From contig JAUHYQ010000003.1 of assembly GCA_030426355.1 (NCBI GenBank), positions 186,001 through 250,000 of the forward strand: 64,000 bases of DNA, read 5' to 3'. Made by a program: the position numbers and the translations under genes. The notes beneath the pieces are model-generated. The model was not told where the DNA came from. It saw only the letters and a list, made by a program, of their open reading frames with translations, and did no database searches. This document shows, piece by piece, positions 37,019 to 46,743 of this stretch. Source of the stretch: Gammaproteobacteria bacterium (GTDB lineage: Bacteria; Pseudomonadota; Gammaproteobacteria; Steroidobacterales; GCA-2729495). Every line of letters starts with the position of its first letter. The first letter of the stretch is position 1.

Positions 37019-38191
37019 ATGGTGACAGAGGCGCACGATCCTGACGCAAGCCTGGCCGCTTATGCAGCCAGACAGGCCGGCAGTCGCGGCCGCATGCACG
37101 CGGAAGCGCCGCATCCCTACCGTGGCGAGTTTCAGCGTGACCGTGACCGGATTATTCACTGCACGGCTTTTCGTCGCCTGATTTATAAAACGCAGGTCTT
37201 CGTCAATCACGAGGGCGATCTGTATCGCACACGCCTGACCCATTCACTGGAGGTCGCGCAAATCGCGCGCACCGTTGCGCGTGAGCTGCAACTGAACGAA
37301 CAGTTGGTAGAGGCAATTTGTCTGGCACATGACCTCGGCCACACGCCTTTTGGTCATGCGGGTCAGGATGCACTTAACCGCTGCATGCGGAATTACGGCG
37401 GGTTTGAGCACAATCTGCAATCGCTGCGGGTGGTTGATGAACTGGAAGATCGTTATGCGGCGTTTCGCGGCCTTAACCTGTGTTTTGAAACCCGTGAAGG
37501 CATTCTCAAGCATTGCTCCCGACGCAATGCCCGCAGGCTCGGCGCACTTGGCGAGCGTTTTATTAACGGTGGTCAGCCCGGCCTCGAAGCGCAGCTGGCC
37601 AATCTTGCCGACGCCATTGCCTACAACAATCATGATGTGGATGACGGTCTGCGTGCCGGACTGATTACGGTTGATGAATTGTGCAGTGTGGATTTGTTCA
37701 GGCTGGAGTACGAACAGATTTGTCGCGACGGGCGTATCAGCCCGCGGGCAACCATTAACGAAACAGTACGCGCTATGATCAACCGCATAGTCAGTGATCT
37801 GCTGGAAACTACGCGCGCCAACCTGCACGCTGCTGCGCCGGCGAATATTGATGCGGTTCGCGCCAATCCGGAACCGCTGGTGCAGTTCAGCCCCGACACG
37901 TACGCGCAACATATGGCCCTGAAGAAATTTCTGCGCGAAAGTCTGTATCGCCATGAGCGCGTGCTGGCCATGACCCAGCGGGCCGACAAGGTGGTCGCCG
38001 GACTCTTTGAGACCTATTTCAATGACCCTGCTGTGATGCCCGACGAACATGCCGGTCGCGCCCGGCGCTGGTCGGCAGAGCAGGGTGAAGCCGGTCAGGC
38101 ACGCGCTGTCGCCGATTATGTGGCGGGCATGACGGATCGCTACGCCTTGTCGGCGTATAAGCGGCTGGTTGATGCGGCTATCGATTTCTAG
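37019..38191 (+). CDS. dgt: Deoxyguanosinetriphosphate triphosphohydrolase-like protein
   Basis: HD-superfamily dNTP triphosphohydrolase of 390 aa. The metal ligands are present: H in RLTHSLEVAQIAR, HD in AICLAHDLGHTPFGHAG, and the distal D in ANLADAIAYNNHDVDDG. The N-terminus (FQRDRDRIIHCTAFRRLIYKTQVF) is the conserved dNTPase start. It is shorter than E. coli Dgt (about 505 aa) and matches the dGTPase-like subfamily found next to aroB in many gammaproteobacteria. ATG 37019 follows the aroB stop by 9 bp. Confidence 0.94.
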   Translation: MVTEAHDPDASLAAYAARQAGSRGRMHAEAPHPYRGEFQRDRDRIIHCTAFRRLIYKTQVFVNHEGDLYRTRLTHSLEVAQIARTVARELQLNEQLVEAICLAHDLGHTPFGHAGQDALNRCMRNYGGFEHNLQSLRVVDELEDRYAAFRGLNLCFETREGILKHCSRRNARRLGALGERFINGGQPGLEAQLANLADAIAYNNHDVDDGLRAGLITVDELCSVDLFRLEYEQICRDGRISPRATINETVRAMINRIVSDLLETTRANLHAAAPANIDAVRANPEPLVQFSPDTYAQHMALKKFLRESLYRHERVLAMTQRADKVVAGLFETYFNDPAVMPDEHAGRARRWSAEQGEAGQARAVADYVAGMTDRYALSAYKRLVDAAIDF

Positions 38192-38240
38192 CTTATTGGC
38201 GATGCTAGAATGCCCCGCCAATCAACCCAAGAGACTCGCC

Positions 38241-38951
38241 GTGACACCGAAAAACATAGAAAACAAAGATCGCCTGATTTTTGCACTCGACGTCGCCGAT
38301 ACTGGCACGGCCCGCGCTCTGGTCGAGCAACTCGGTGATGCCGTGACCTTCTACAAGCTCGGTCTGGAGCTGTGTATGTCGGGTGGCTATTTCGAACTGC
38401 TGGACTGGATGGTTGCGCGCAACAATAAGATTTTTGTTGATCTCAAGTTTTTTGATGTACCTGCAACGGTTGCGTCCGCAGTGCGCAATCTGCGCGGGCG
38501 TGGCGTGACCTACGCGACTATTCACGGCAATCAAGGCATCATGGAAGCTGCCGCTGAGGCCAAGGGCGAGGTAAAAATTCTGGCGGTAACCGCGCTCACC
38601 AGTCTCGACCGCGGTGACCTGGATGACCTGGGGTTCGCCTGTGACGTCCGCGAACTGGTGTTGTCACGCGCACGCCGGGCGCTGGAAGCCGGCTGCGACG
38701 GGGTGATTGCGTCGGGTCTGGAGGTGAGCGCGTTGCGCGCAGCGGTGGATGACAAGTTGCTGGTGATTACCCCCGGTATACGCCCGGTCGAAAATCGTCC
38801 GGAAGACGATCAGAAACGCGTTGTCACGGTCGAAGATGCTTTCCGTAACGGCGCCGATCACATTGTTGTGGGACGGCCCATTCGCAATGCGGCTGACCCA
38901 CGGGCTGCCGCTCTGGCTATACAGGCGAGTATCGCAAAGATTTTCGAATAG
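38241..38951 (+). CDS. pyrF: Orotidine 5'-phosphate decarboxylase
   Basis: Final step of UMP synthesis. The 236-aa protein contains the catalytic Lys/Asp block KIFVDLKFFDVPATVASAVR (DxKxxDI type), LIFALDVADTGTARALVEQL with the first substrate-binding Asp, VITPGIRP, and the phosphate-binding VVGRPIRNAADP. I chose GTG 38241 because it gives the family N-terminus; the longer frame from 38169 overlaps dgt. It is convergent with the esterase gene, which begins 6 bp beyond its stop. Confidence 0.96.
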   Translation: MTPKNIENKDRLIFALDVADTGTARALVEQLGDAVTFYKLGLELCMSGGYFELLDWMVARNNKIFVDLKFFDVPATVASAVRNLRGRGVTYATIHGNQGIMEAAAEAKGEVKILAVTALTSLDRGDLDDLGFACDVRELVLSRARRALEAGCDGVIASGLEVSALRAAVDDKLLVITPGIRPVENRPEDDQKRVVTVEDAFRNGADHIVVGRPIRNAADPRAAALAIQASIAKIFE

Positions 38952-38957
38952 TCGCAG

Positions 38958-39644
38958 TTAGTCGCGCACGGACGTTTGGCGCGGTTCTGGCGGCGGCCCT
39001 AGCGCAGGTTCCAGCGCCTTCCATACGTTATTCAGCAATATCGGTTGTGCTTCGACAGTCGGGTGAATGCCATCCGCCTGAAATTTGTCGGGATCCAGCG
39101 CTACACCCTCCATAAAAAACGGTATCAACGGCAATTCGTATTCGTCTGCCAGGGCGGGATAAACGGCGGCAAATTCGCTGGCATAGTCCGTGCCGTAATT
39201 GGGCGGAATCAGGATGCCAGCCAGCACCACCATGGCACCGGCGTCGCGTGCCTCCCGCACCATGGATTCCAGGTTGCTGCGCATGACAGGCACGGGCAGT
39301 CCGCGCAGTCCGTCATTGCCACCTAATTCAATAATCACTATCTCGGGTTGATGTAAGGATAAGGCACGCGGCAGTCGCCGCAGCCCATTTCCGGTTGTGT
39401 CGCCGCTAATGCTGGCATTGATTACCCGATAACCGTAACCTTCTGACTGCAGGCGTTCTTCTAGCATGGCAACCCATGTCTGATGGACATCCATGCCATA
39501 GCCGGCGCTCAGACTGTCACCGAGCACCAGCACGGCAGGTAGGTTTTCTACGCGTTCTGCAGCCGCAGATGGCAGCGTTGTGCCGCTGAACAGCAGGCTG
39601 ATAACGAGAGCGACAATTCTTTGTTTGTCGAAAATTAAAGGCAT
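38958..39644 (-). CDS. tesA: TesA-like periplasmic GDSL esterase/lysophospholipase
   Basis: 228-aa SGNH hydrolase. The N-terminal signal peptide (IVALVISLLFSGTTLPSAAA) points to the periplasm. Block I is VLVLGDSLSAGYGM (nucleophile Ser), block III is LGGNDGLRG, and block V is ADGIHPTVEAQP with the catalytic Asp-His. Family members have arylesterase, thioesterase and lysophospholipase activity; the natural substrate is not evident. It is divergent from ybbA, the pairing seen in E. coli (tesA/ybbA-ybbP). Confidence 0.94.
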   Translation of the reverse strand: MPLIFDKQRIVALVISLLFSGTTLPSAAAERVENLPAVLVLGDSLSAGYGMDVHQTWVAMLEERLQSEGYGYRVINASISGDTTGNGLRRLPRALSLHQPEIVIIELGGNDGLRGLPVPVMRSNLESMVREARDAGAMVVLAGILIPPNYGTDYASEFAAVYPALADEYELPLIPFFMEGVALDPDKFQADGIHPTVEAQPILLNNVWKALEPALGPPPEPRQTSVRD

Positions 39645-39701
39645 GAAAATGTTTGCATGGGGAATTGCACAAGCGAATTTTATGAGCGGTTATAAGAAAT
39701 A

Positions 39702-40382
39702 ATGAGCACTAGTGATCAAATCGTACTGTCGGCTACCGGACTGGGCAAACAGGTTAGCAGCCCCGAAGGCATGCTCACCATACTTGAGAACATAAACCTG
39801 CGGGTAAGTTCCGGCGAGGTGGTGGCGCTGGTGGGGCCGTCAGGAGCAGGCAAAACAACGCTGCTGGCGTTACTGGCCGGGCTGGATCACCCCACCAGCG
39901 GTAGTGTGGAACTGTGTGGTTCGCGACTCGAAACTCTGGACGAGGACGGGCGTGCCCAGGTGCGCGGTCGAGCTGTTGGTTTTGTGTTTCAGTCATTTCA
40001 TTTAGTGCCCTCGCTTACCGCCCTCGAAAATGTGATGTTGCCGCTTGAGCTTGCCGAAGAACGAGATGCCGCTGCGCGCGCCCGCACCGCGCTGGAAAGT
40101 GTAGGCCTCGGTTCGCGCACCGGACATTATCCGCGCCAGCTTTCAGGTGGCGAAAAGCAACGCGTGGCGATTGCCCGGGCTTTTGTTGGTAACCCTTCGG
40201 TGTTATTTGCTGACGAACCCACTGGCAACCTCGACACGGCTAGCGGTGAGCGCGTCAGCGAATTGCTGTTTAATCTGAACAAGCAGTCGGGAACGACACT
40301 GGTGCTGGTAACGCACGATAAGTCGCTCGCAGAAAAATGCGACCGGGTTCTTGAGTTGGAAGCGGGCCGGTTGCTGGCATGA
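39702..40382 (+). CDS. ybbA: ABC transporter ATP-binding protein, YbbA/LolD-like
   Basis: 226-aa ATPase of the MacB/LolD type. Walker A GPSGAGKTTLLALLAG, Q-loop FVFQSFHLVPSLTALENVMLP split over residues 93-113, signature LSGGEKQRVAIARAFV and Walker B VLFADEPTGNLD. It overlaps the permease gene by 4 bp (ATGA), so the two form one complex. In E. coli the YbbAP complex is thought to work mechanically on membrane-linked substrates with TesA, which is divergent here. Confidence 0.95.
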   Translation: MSTSDQIVLSATGLGKQVSSPEGMLTILENINLRVSSGEVVALVGPSGAGKTTLLALLAGLDHPTSGSVELCGSRLETLDEDGRAQVRGRAVGFVFQSFHLVPSLTALENVMLPLELAEERDAAARARTALESVGLGSRTGHYPRQLSGGEKQRVAIARAFVGNPSVLFADEPTGNLDTASGERVSELLFNLNKQSGTTLVLVTHDKSLAEKCDRVLELEAGRLLA

Positions 40383-42868
40383 ACAGCCTGCGTTTTGCAC
40401 TGCGCAGTTTGAAGCGCGATCTGCGCGCCGGCGAGCTGACAGTTTTGCTGTTCGCAATGATCGTTGCGGTCACGTCCATGACTGCTGTCGGTTTTTTCAC
40501 TGACCGTGTTGCCAGGGCGGTGCAGGCACAGGCGGCGGAAACCCTGGCGGCCGATCTGGTGATCCGTTCACCGGACCCGATTGACGAGGCCTATCTTGTT
40601 GCCGGTGCAGCCGCGGGATTGCGTACTGCGACGACGGCCGAGTTTCCTACCGTTGCCATCGCCGAAGGCGGGCGCGGTTTGGCCATCGTTACTGCGGTCA
40701 CTGAGGGCTATCCCTTGCGCGGTACCGTATTGATCGCCGATGAAATGTTCGGCACCGGTTATGCGGCCGACAGCGTGCCGGAGCCCGGCACAGCCTGGGC
40801 TGAGGCCAGCTTGTTGGCGCGTCTGGATGTGGATATCGGTGCTGACATAAAACTGGGCGCGGCAAGTTTTCGTCTGACTCGAGTGCTGGAATTCCGTCCC
40901 GATCAGGGCGTGGGTTTTATGAGCCTGTCGCCGTCCATCATTGTGCATGCTGATGACGTGCCGGCCATGGAAGTTATTCGGCCGGGCAGCCGCGTTACTT
41001 TCAAGCAGCTGTTCGCCGGCACCGAGGAAGAGACAGCCGCTTTTCGGGACGCCTGGAAAGATCGTTTGCAGCCGGAAGAGCGGATCAGCAGCATTGAAGA
41101 TGCCAGTGAGCAGATTACTTCGGCGATTAACCGGGCCAAACGCTTTCTAACGCTGGCCTCACTGGTTACCGTGATACTGGCGGCTGTCGCGACGGCGATG
41201 GCGGCGCGACGATATGCGATGCGTCACCTGGATACCGTGGCGCTGCTTAAAAGCATGGGGGCCAGTCAGGGGTTCATTCAGCAAAGTATGCTGGCGCAGC
41301 TCGCCCTGATCGTTTTATGCACGGCGGCAGTCGGTACGTTGCTGGGCTTTGCCGGGCAGGCCGTGCTGGCAGCCTTGTCGGCCCGCTTCACCCCGTTTGA
41401 TCTGCCGGAGCCGTCCCTGCAGGCGGCTTTGCTGGGGTTGGTGACCGCCGCAACGGTGGCCATTGGTTTTGCGTTGCCACAACTATTGCAGTTGCGCACA
41501 ACTCCGCCCCTGCGGGTATTGCGTCGCGATCTCGCACCGCCACAGTTGAGCACCGGATTACTGTACGGCGTTGCGATAGCGGCACTGGTGGCTATGGTCT
41601 GGTCGATTGTGCAGGAGCTCAAACTGCTGCTCTACATCGTTGGCGGACTGTCCGCGATGAGTTTGCTGGCGGTCGGAGCCGGTTGGTTGCTGGTCAAGGC
41701 CTTCACGCGCTTTCGTGGTGCGGGTGGTGTGGCATGGCGGTACGGACTGGCCAATATTTCGAGGCGCGGGCGTGAAAGCGTGGTGCAGGTAGTCGCCTTT
41801 GGTTTGGGGTTAATGGTGCTGCTGCTGCTGACGGTGGTGCGCAACGACGTATTGCGCGACTGGGAGCGCAGCCTGCCCGAAGATACGCCGAATTATTTTT
41901 TGCTGAACATACAGCCCGAAGACTGGGATGGCATTGCCGAGTTGTTTGCCGACGAATTGGGCTCAGAACCTGATTTTCTGCCGCTGATCCGCGGCCGCAT
42001 TACAGCAATCAACGGTGTCGCCATTAATGACTATAGCTTCCCTTCGCAGCAGGCCGAAAACTTCGTGCGTCGTGAGGCAAACCTGACATGGACGCCGAAG
42101 CTTTCTGACAGCAATAAAATAGTGGACGGTAAGTGGTGGCCGCCGGAATACAGTGGCGCCATGCAAATTTCCATCGAGGATCAGTTCGCGCGCAATCTTG
42201 GTGTCGGCATAGGCGATGTGCTGGCGTTTTCGGTAGGCGGTGAAACCGTCAGCGCGCCGATCGTAAGTACGCGCAGCATTGCCTGGGATTCATTGCAACC
42301 AAATTTTTATATTGTTTTCTCGCCGGGAGAGGTGAGCAAGTTGCCGCAGACTTATCTGAGCAGCTTGCACATTGCGGACGACAAGCGCGATGTGTTGCGC
42401 ACATTGTTGCAGCGTTATCCCGGCATTACTGTGTTCGATCTGGAAGTCACACTGGCACAAGTACGCTCTATTATTGATCGCGCATCCATGGCAGTGCAGT
42501 ACGTCTTTTTGTTTACGTTGCTGGCGGGCGTAGTGGTGCTTCTGGCCGCAGTGCAGGTTACCCGCGATGAACGACGCTTTGAAAGCGCCATACTGCATAC
42601 CCTGGGAGCACGTCGCAGTCAGATCCTCAAGGGCATTGCTGCCGAATTCGTGGCACTTGGGGCGCTGGCCGGCTTTCTGGCAGCGCTCGGTGCCAGTGCG
42701 GTGGGATACCTGCTGGCAAGATTTGTTTTTGACCTGGCCTACGAAATCGATCCGCTTTTGTGGGCGGCCGGCCTGTTAAGCGGCGCGATCATTGTCGGCG
42801 TGACAGGGACGCTGGCCACGCGCAAGGCTGTCAACGAGCCACCCGTGCGCGTGTTGCGGAACGGTTAG
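40379..42868 (+). CDS. ybbP: ABC transporter permease, YbbP-like (MacB/FtsX superfamily)
   Basis: 829-aa inner-membrane permease with a very N-terminal helix (LTVLLFAMIVAVTSMTAVGFF), a large periplasmic domain (about residues 45-235), two FtsX-type membrane blocks of three to four helices (about 255-470 and 700-820) separated by a second periplasmic domain. The C-terminal FtsX block has QVTRDERRFESAILHTLGAR, characteristic of YbbP. No fused substrate-binding domain is seen. It probably extracts or moves a lipid-like or hydrophobic molecule with the YbbA ATPase; the substrate is unknown. Confidence 0.94.
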   Translation: MNSLRFALRSLKRDLRAGELTVLLFAMIVAVTSMTAVGFFTDRVARAVQAQAAETLAADLVIRSPDPIDEAYLVAGAAAGLRTATTAEFPTVAIAEGGRGLAIVTAVTEGYPLRGTVLIADEMFGTGYAADSVPEPGTAWAEASLLARLDVDIGADIKLGAASFRLTRVLEFRPDQGVGFMSLSPSIIVHADDVPAMEVIRPGSRVTFKQLFAGTEEETAAFRDAWKDRLQPEERISSIEDASEQITSAINRAKRFLTLASLVTVILAAVATAMAARRYAMRHLDTVALLKSMGASQGFIQQSMLAQLALIVLCTAAVGTLLGFAGQAVLAALSARFTPFDLPEPSLQAALLGLVTAATVAIGFALPQLLQLRTTPPLRVLRRDLAPPQLSTGLLYGVAIAALVAMVWSIVQELKLLLYIVGGLSAMSLLAVGAGWLLVKAFTRFRGAGGVAWRYGLANISRRGRESVVQVVAFGLGLMVLLLLTVVRNDVLRDWERSLPEDTPNYFLLNIQPEDWDGIAELFADELGSEPDFLPLIRGRITAINGVAINDYSFPSQQAENFVRREANLTWTPKLSDSNKIVDGKWWPPEYSGAMQISIEDQFARNLGVGIGDVLAFSVGGETVSAPIVSTRSIAWDSLQPNFYIVFSPGEVSKLPQTYLSSLHIADDKRDVLRTLLQRYPGITVFDLEVTLAQVRSIIDRASMAVQYVFLFTLLAGVVVLLAAVQVTRDERRFESAILHTLGARRSQILKGIAAEFVALGALAGFLAALGASAVGYLLARFVFDLAYEIDPLLWAAGLLSGAIIVGVTGTLATRKAVNEPPVRVLRNG

Positions 42869-42879
42869 TCAACTCTGAT

Positions 42880-43872
42880 TTAGCAAAGCCTGTTGAGGTT
42901 TTCGTTGGCTGCGAAGGCCTTAATATTGCTCAGTATCTGATCCAGTGCGCGTTGTCGTGATTCCCGTGCGGACCATGCAATGTGTGGGGTGACAATCAGA
43001 TTTTCCGGCTGTCCGGCCGAGCCTAGATAGTCTAGCAGAGGATTACCGTTGACCGGTGGTTCTTCCGGTAGCACATCAATGCCGGCTCCCGCGATAATGC
43101 CGTTCTGCAGGGCATGAACCAGCGCATCTGAATCAATAAGCGCGCCCCGCGCTGTATTGATCAACAGCGCGTGGCGTTGCATGAGGTCAAGAGCGGCTGC
43201 GTCGATAATGCGGCGCGTGTCATCGGTCAGCGGGCAATGCAGGCTGACAACATCCGCTTGCGGCAACAGCTCGTTTAGCGGTAGTCGCTGCGCGTCTTGC
43301 CCGTCCGCTCTGGTGACATGCGTGGTTCGCCATGGCAGGCGCGCGGCAACCACCCGCATCCCAAATGCACGTGCCACATCTGCGACGCCGCTGCCCAGCG
43401 CACCCAGGCCAATCAGCCCCAGAGTCTGGTCGCGCAGTTCTGTAAAACACGGTTCAAGCAAACAGAAATCGCGGGCATTTTGCCACGCGCCACCCCGAAC
43501 CTGCGCCCGGTGTGCATCCAGATTCTGGTTTAGTGTGAGTATTAACGTAAACACATGTTGTACGACGGATGGCGTGCAATAGTCGCGAATGTTGGCAACG
43601 GCGATGCCCAGATCTTGCGCCGCTTGCAGATCCACATTGTCGCTGCCGGTGGCAGCAAGACAGATCAATTTAAGGCGGCGCGCTTGTTCGAGGTCGGCTC
43701 GCGACAGCTGGATCTTATTGACCACAGCGACTTCGGCTTCCGCCAGTCGAGCCGCAATCTTGTCGCTTGTGCTGTGAGACCAGTATTCGATGCTGTCCAG
43801 ATGAGCGGACAGGTGCTGCGTATTGAGATCTTCGGGGTGCAGGGATGCAAAATCCAGGAATACTGTACGCAT
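42880..43872 (-). CDS. hprA: D-2-hydroxyacid dehydrogenase (glycerate dehydrogenase-like)
   Basis: 330-aa NAD(P)-dependent dehydrogenase. The Rossmann motif is GLIGLGALGSGVADVARAFG, and the catalytic Arg, Glu and His are in LINTARGALIDSDAL, DVLPEEPPV and VTPHIAWSARESRQRAL. The overall pattern is closest to HprA-type hydroxypyruvate/glycerate dehydrogenase, which interconverts hydroxypyruvate and D-glycerate, but substrate specificity cannot be read from sequence. It is convergent with ybbP and 18 bp downstream of the PEPC-like gene on the same strand, so the two may be co-transcribed. Confidence 0.88.
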   Translation of the reverse strand: MRTVFLDFASLHPEDLNTQHLSAHLDSIEYWSHSTSDKIAARLAEAEVAVVNKIQLSRADLEQARRLKLICLAATGSDNVDLQAAQDLGIAVANIRDYCTPSVVQHVFTLILTLNQNLDAHRAQVRGGAWQNARDFCLLEPCFTELRDQTLGLIGLGALGSGVADVARAFGMRVVAARLPWRTTHVTRADGQDAQRLPLNELLPQADVVSLHCPLTDDTRRIIDAAALDLMQRHALLINTARGALIDSDALVHALQNGIIAGAGIDVLPEEPPVNGNPLLDYLGSAGQPENLIVTPHIAWSARESRQRALDQILSNIKAFAANENLNRLC

Positions 43873-43890
43873 GGCTAAATCGTTTATTGG

Positions 43891-46596
43891 CTATCCTGAG
43901 GTTTGTAAACCGCGCGATATGCCGTTCACGCTCGCCCGCAGCGCCGTGAGTAATTTTCCTTCCGGTTTGCCCGCTTCACGCCAGCGTCGCAGCAAAGTGA
44001 CCTGCAGCAGACTCATCGGATCGACATAGGGGTTGCGCAACTTGATAGATCTTCTCAGCGTATCGTTTGATTCCAGCAATGACTCCTGCTGTCGCAGTGC
44101 AAGCAATGCTTCTACGCAACGGGCGTATTCTGCTTCTATTGCCGGGAAGTACTTGTTGTGCAGTTTTTCACCGGCAAGCTGTGAGTAATGACTCGCAATG
44201 CCTGGATCCGCGATGGCAAGAGCGACTTCCACGTCGTCAATTAGGCGGCGGAAAAACGGCCATTGCTCGAGCATGCGCCGCATTTCCTCGATACCTGTTT
44301 CCGCGATGCAGTCGTGCAGCCCCGTGCCGGTGCCGAACCACGCAGGCAGCAAGAAGCGCCCCTGCTCCCAGGCGAACGCCCAGGGTACATTACGCCGGAT
44401 TCCGGACGCGGAATTCGGCGACACGTTAGCCGAGCGCATGTGTTCGATGACATCAATCGGCGTTGCCAATTGAAAATACTCGTTGAATTCGGCATCGACC
44501 AGGTCGGAAAACGACTGGTCAGCGGCGCTGGCCAGTCGGCCCATCGCAACCGGCCAGTTGGGATCCTGTGCTTCGTTGGTCCGCAGTCCTGCCGTCGCCG
44601 TGGCGACTGCACTGAAGGCCTTTTCAAGCGTACGCACCGCGATGCCGCGAACGCCATAGCGCTCATTTACGGCTTCGCCGTGCTCCGTCGCCCGTAAATG
44701 CCCATGTGCAATGCCGTCCGCTACCCCGACCCGTCCCGACAAACTTCCCCGCCCGTGAAAAAATGTGTATTCGACGTTGGCCGCGTCGAATATTTTGCTG
44801 AGTTCTGTGTGTGCCTTTTGCATGTTCCAGCGGGAGCCGGCGACGCTGCCGTCGGCGGTGGCGTCAGAAATGCTGAGCATCACTGTTTGATGTGCACCTC
44901 GCGCTTCCAGATTGCTTCTATAAAGCGGGTTTGCCATGAGCTCTTGCAGCAGCGGCGCTGCTCTTTTTAACTCGGCGTTATTTTCAAAGCAGGGCACAAA
45001 ATTAATCGGGATAGTGCCGTCCACGCTGTGAATATTTGACCATCGTGCCAGCAACATCGCGGCAAGAACGTCATCGACGCCGGCGCAATGACGCACAAGC
45101 AAAGCCCCGATGGCGTCCTGACCGTGTTTACGACGGCAATAGGCGATCGCACGAAAGATGGCAAACAGTCGCTTGGCGTTATTATCCGGTTCCACCACTG
45201 GCGAGTCGTTTACCTCTAACATGCCCTGCAATCGTATTGCGCGCTCGCGGCGATCTGTCTTGAGCCACGCGTTATCATCCAGGCAATACGCAAGTATTTG
45301 TTGCAGGTCTTCGGCGTCATGTCGCATGTCAAGCGACAAAAAGTGAAAGCCGAAAGTTTCGGCCCGGCGTATCAGGCGTTTGACCGCAAATTGCCCGGCA
45401 TTCGCACCGCGCCGACTGCCCAGACTGCTGCTGATGGTTTGCAGATCATCAATAAACTGTTGCGGGTTTTCGTAAGCAAACGCATCCTCGTCATAGGTAG
45501 CCTGCAGCCGTTGTGATATCAGACGCAAAAACACGCGGTAGGGCATTTCGCTGTAGCGATGCGGCGTGGTGCCGTGGATGCCGGGAAACTGACGCGCGTA
45601 TTGCTCAATTCGATCCTTGATGCTTTGGTCGACGTCGACCCGGCTCTCGCTTTGACTTAGCTTTTCGCTCAATGCACGACAATCTTTGTAGTAAAGATCC
45701 AGCAGCAGGCTCCGCTGACGTTGCATGACGTCTCGCAGCGTACGCGCTGATAACTCACTGTCGGTGGAAAAGTCTCCGCCTATCAGTGAGCCGAACCGCA
45801 GCAGCGTGGGTATTTCAATTCGCGCAGCTTCATCGCCATAGACATCTTGCAGCGCGACTTCAATGGCCTCGTAGAAGGGCGGAATAATTCTGTAGATTAC
45901 GTCCGTCGCGAAAAACAGTGTGTGCTCAAGCTCATCAAAGACTGTATAGATTTCGGTCGGGCTCTCTTCGGTTTGCCAGATGGCGGTGATGTCGGCACGT
46001 ATGCTTTCGAAGCATGCATGATGTTCCTGCGGAGTTAGCGCAGGGTTCTGCATATCGACCAGACGGCGCACGATATTTTGATGTTTGCGCAATATGGTGC
46101 GTCGCGTGGTTTCCGTCGGGTGTTCGGTAAACACGGGCTGTATTGCAAGACCTGCGAGCAGAGTCTCAAGGCTCTTGGCCTCAAGGCCGCTCTCTTTGAG
46201 ATCGAAGAATGTCTGATCGAACGACCGCGGTTGTCTCGCAGCAGCATCTTTCAGATACTCGCGACGCCGGCGTATGCGGTGAACCTGCTCTGCGGTATTG
46301 ACGATCTGGAAGTATGTTGAAAAAGCCCGCACGACATCCCGGGCTGCGGTAGAACCCAGTTCGCCCAGCAGATTCTCGAGTTTGGTGTTGGCCTCTGCGT
46401 CATTCTCCCGGCGCTTAATGGCGTAGCGCCTGGCCGCCTCTACGGTTTTGTACAGTGCTTCACCGCCCTGCTCCAGGAGCAGCTCGCCCACCATTTTCCC
46501 AAGCTCGCGGACATCGTTTCGCAGAGCTGCATCTTTTTCTGCGAAGTAAATACTATGCCTTGAGCTGGCGGGCTTTTGCTCAACAGGTTTGCTCAT
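43891..46596 (-). CDS. Divergent phosphoenolpyruvate carboxylase homologue
   Basis: 901-aa member of the PEP carboxylase family, similar along its whole length (FTEHPTETTRRTILRKHQ near residue 157, RNVPWAFAWEQGRFLLPAWFG, IKLRNPYVDPMSLLQVTLLRR, terminal GLQTSG). Catalytic residues that remain: His159, Glu538 in VPCFE, Asp578 and the Arg pair in FHGRGSLSGRVG (613-624). Altered: the substrate loop GGDRDGNP reads GGDFSTDSEL (273-282), SDSxKDAG reads SDATADGS (577-584, Lys to Ala), and FHGRGGxxGRGG has lost two Gly. Classical oxaloacetate synthesis is therefore doubtful. The ATG at 46596 begins the homology; the open frame upstream to 47283 is not part of it. Divergent from the RNR-like gene. Confidence 0.88.
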   Translation of the reverse strand: MSKPVEQKPASSRHSIYFAEKDAALRNDVRELGKMVGELLLEQGGEALYKTVEAARRYAIKRRENDAEANTKLENLLGELGSTAARDVVRAFSTYFQIVNTAEQVHRIRRRREYLKDAAARQPRSFDQTFFDLKESGLEAKSLETLLAGLAIQPVFTEHPTETTRRTILRKHQNIVRRLVDMQNPALTPQEHHACFESIRADITAIWQTEESPTEIYTVFDELEHTLFFATDVIYRIIPPFYEAIEVALQDVYGDEAARIEIPTLLRFGSLIGGDFSTDSELSARTLRDVMQRQRSLLLDLYYKDCRALSEKLSQSESRVDVDQSIKDRIEQYARQFPGIHGTTPHRYSEMPYRVFLRLISQRLQATYDEDAFAYENPQQFIDDLQTISSSLGSRRGANAGQFAVKRLIRRAETFGFHFLSLDMRHDAEDLQQILAYCLDDNAWLKTDRRERAIRLQGMLEVNDSPVVEPDNNAKRLFAIFRAIAYCRRKHGQDAIGALLVRHCAGVDDVLAAMLLARWSNIHSVDGTIPINFVPCFENNAELKRAAPLLQELMANPLYRSNLEARGAHQTVMLSISDATADGSVAGSRWNMQKAHTELSKIFDAANVEYTFFHGRGSLSGRVGVADGIAHGHLRATEHGEAVNERYGVRGIAVRTLEKAFSAVATATAGLRTNEAQDPNWPVAMGRLASAADQSFSDLVDAEFNEYFQLATPIDVIEHMRSANVSPNSASGIRRNVPWAFAWEQGRFLLPAWFGTGTGLHDCIAETGIEEMRRMLEQWPFFRRLIDDVEVALAIADPGIASHYSQLAGEKLHNKYFPAIEAEYARCVEALLALRQQESLLESNDTLRRSIKLRNPYVDPMSLLQVTLLRRWREAGKPEGKLLTALRASVNGISRGLQTSG

Positions 46597-46743
46597 AAAA
46601 ACCGCATCTCTTGGATTGCCGAGGCCAAATCTTAAGTCGCCGGGACCACAGAAGGAAGCAAGGGGTGTTTTCGTCGAATCGTGGCAAAGAGGTCTGATTC
46701 TTTGAAGGCATGACACTGGCGCGTGTGAGAATTTTTTGGGGAC

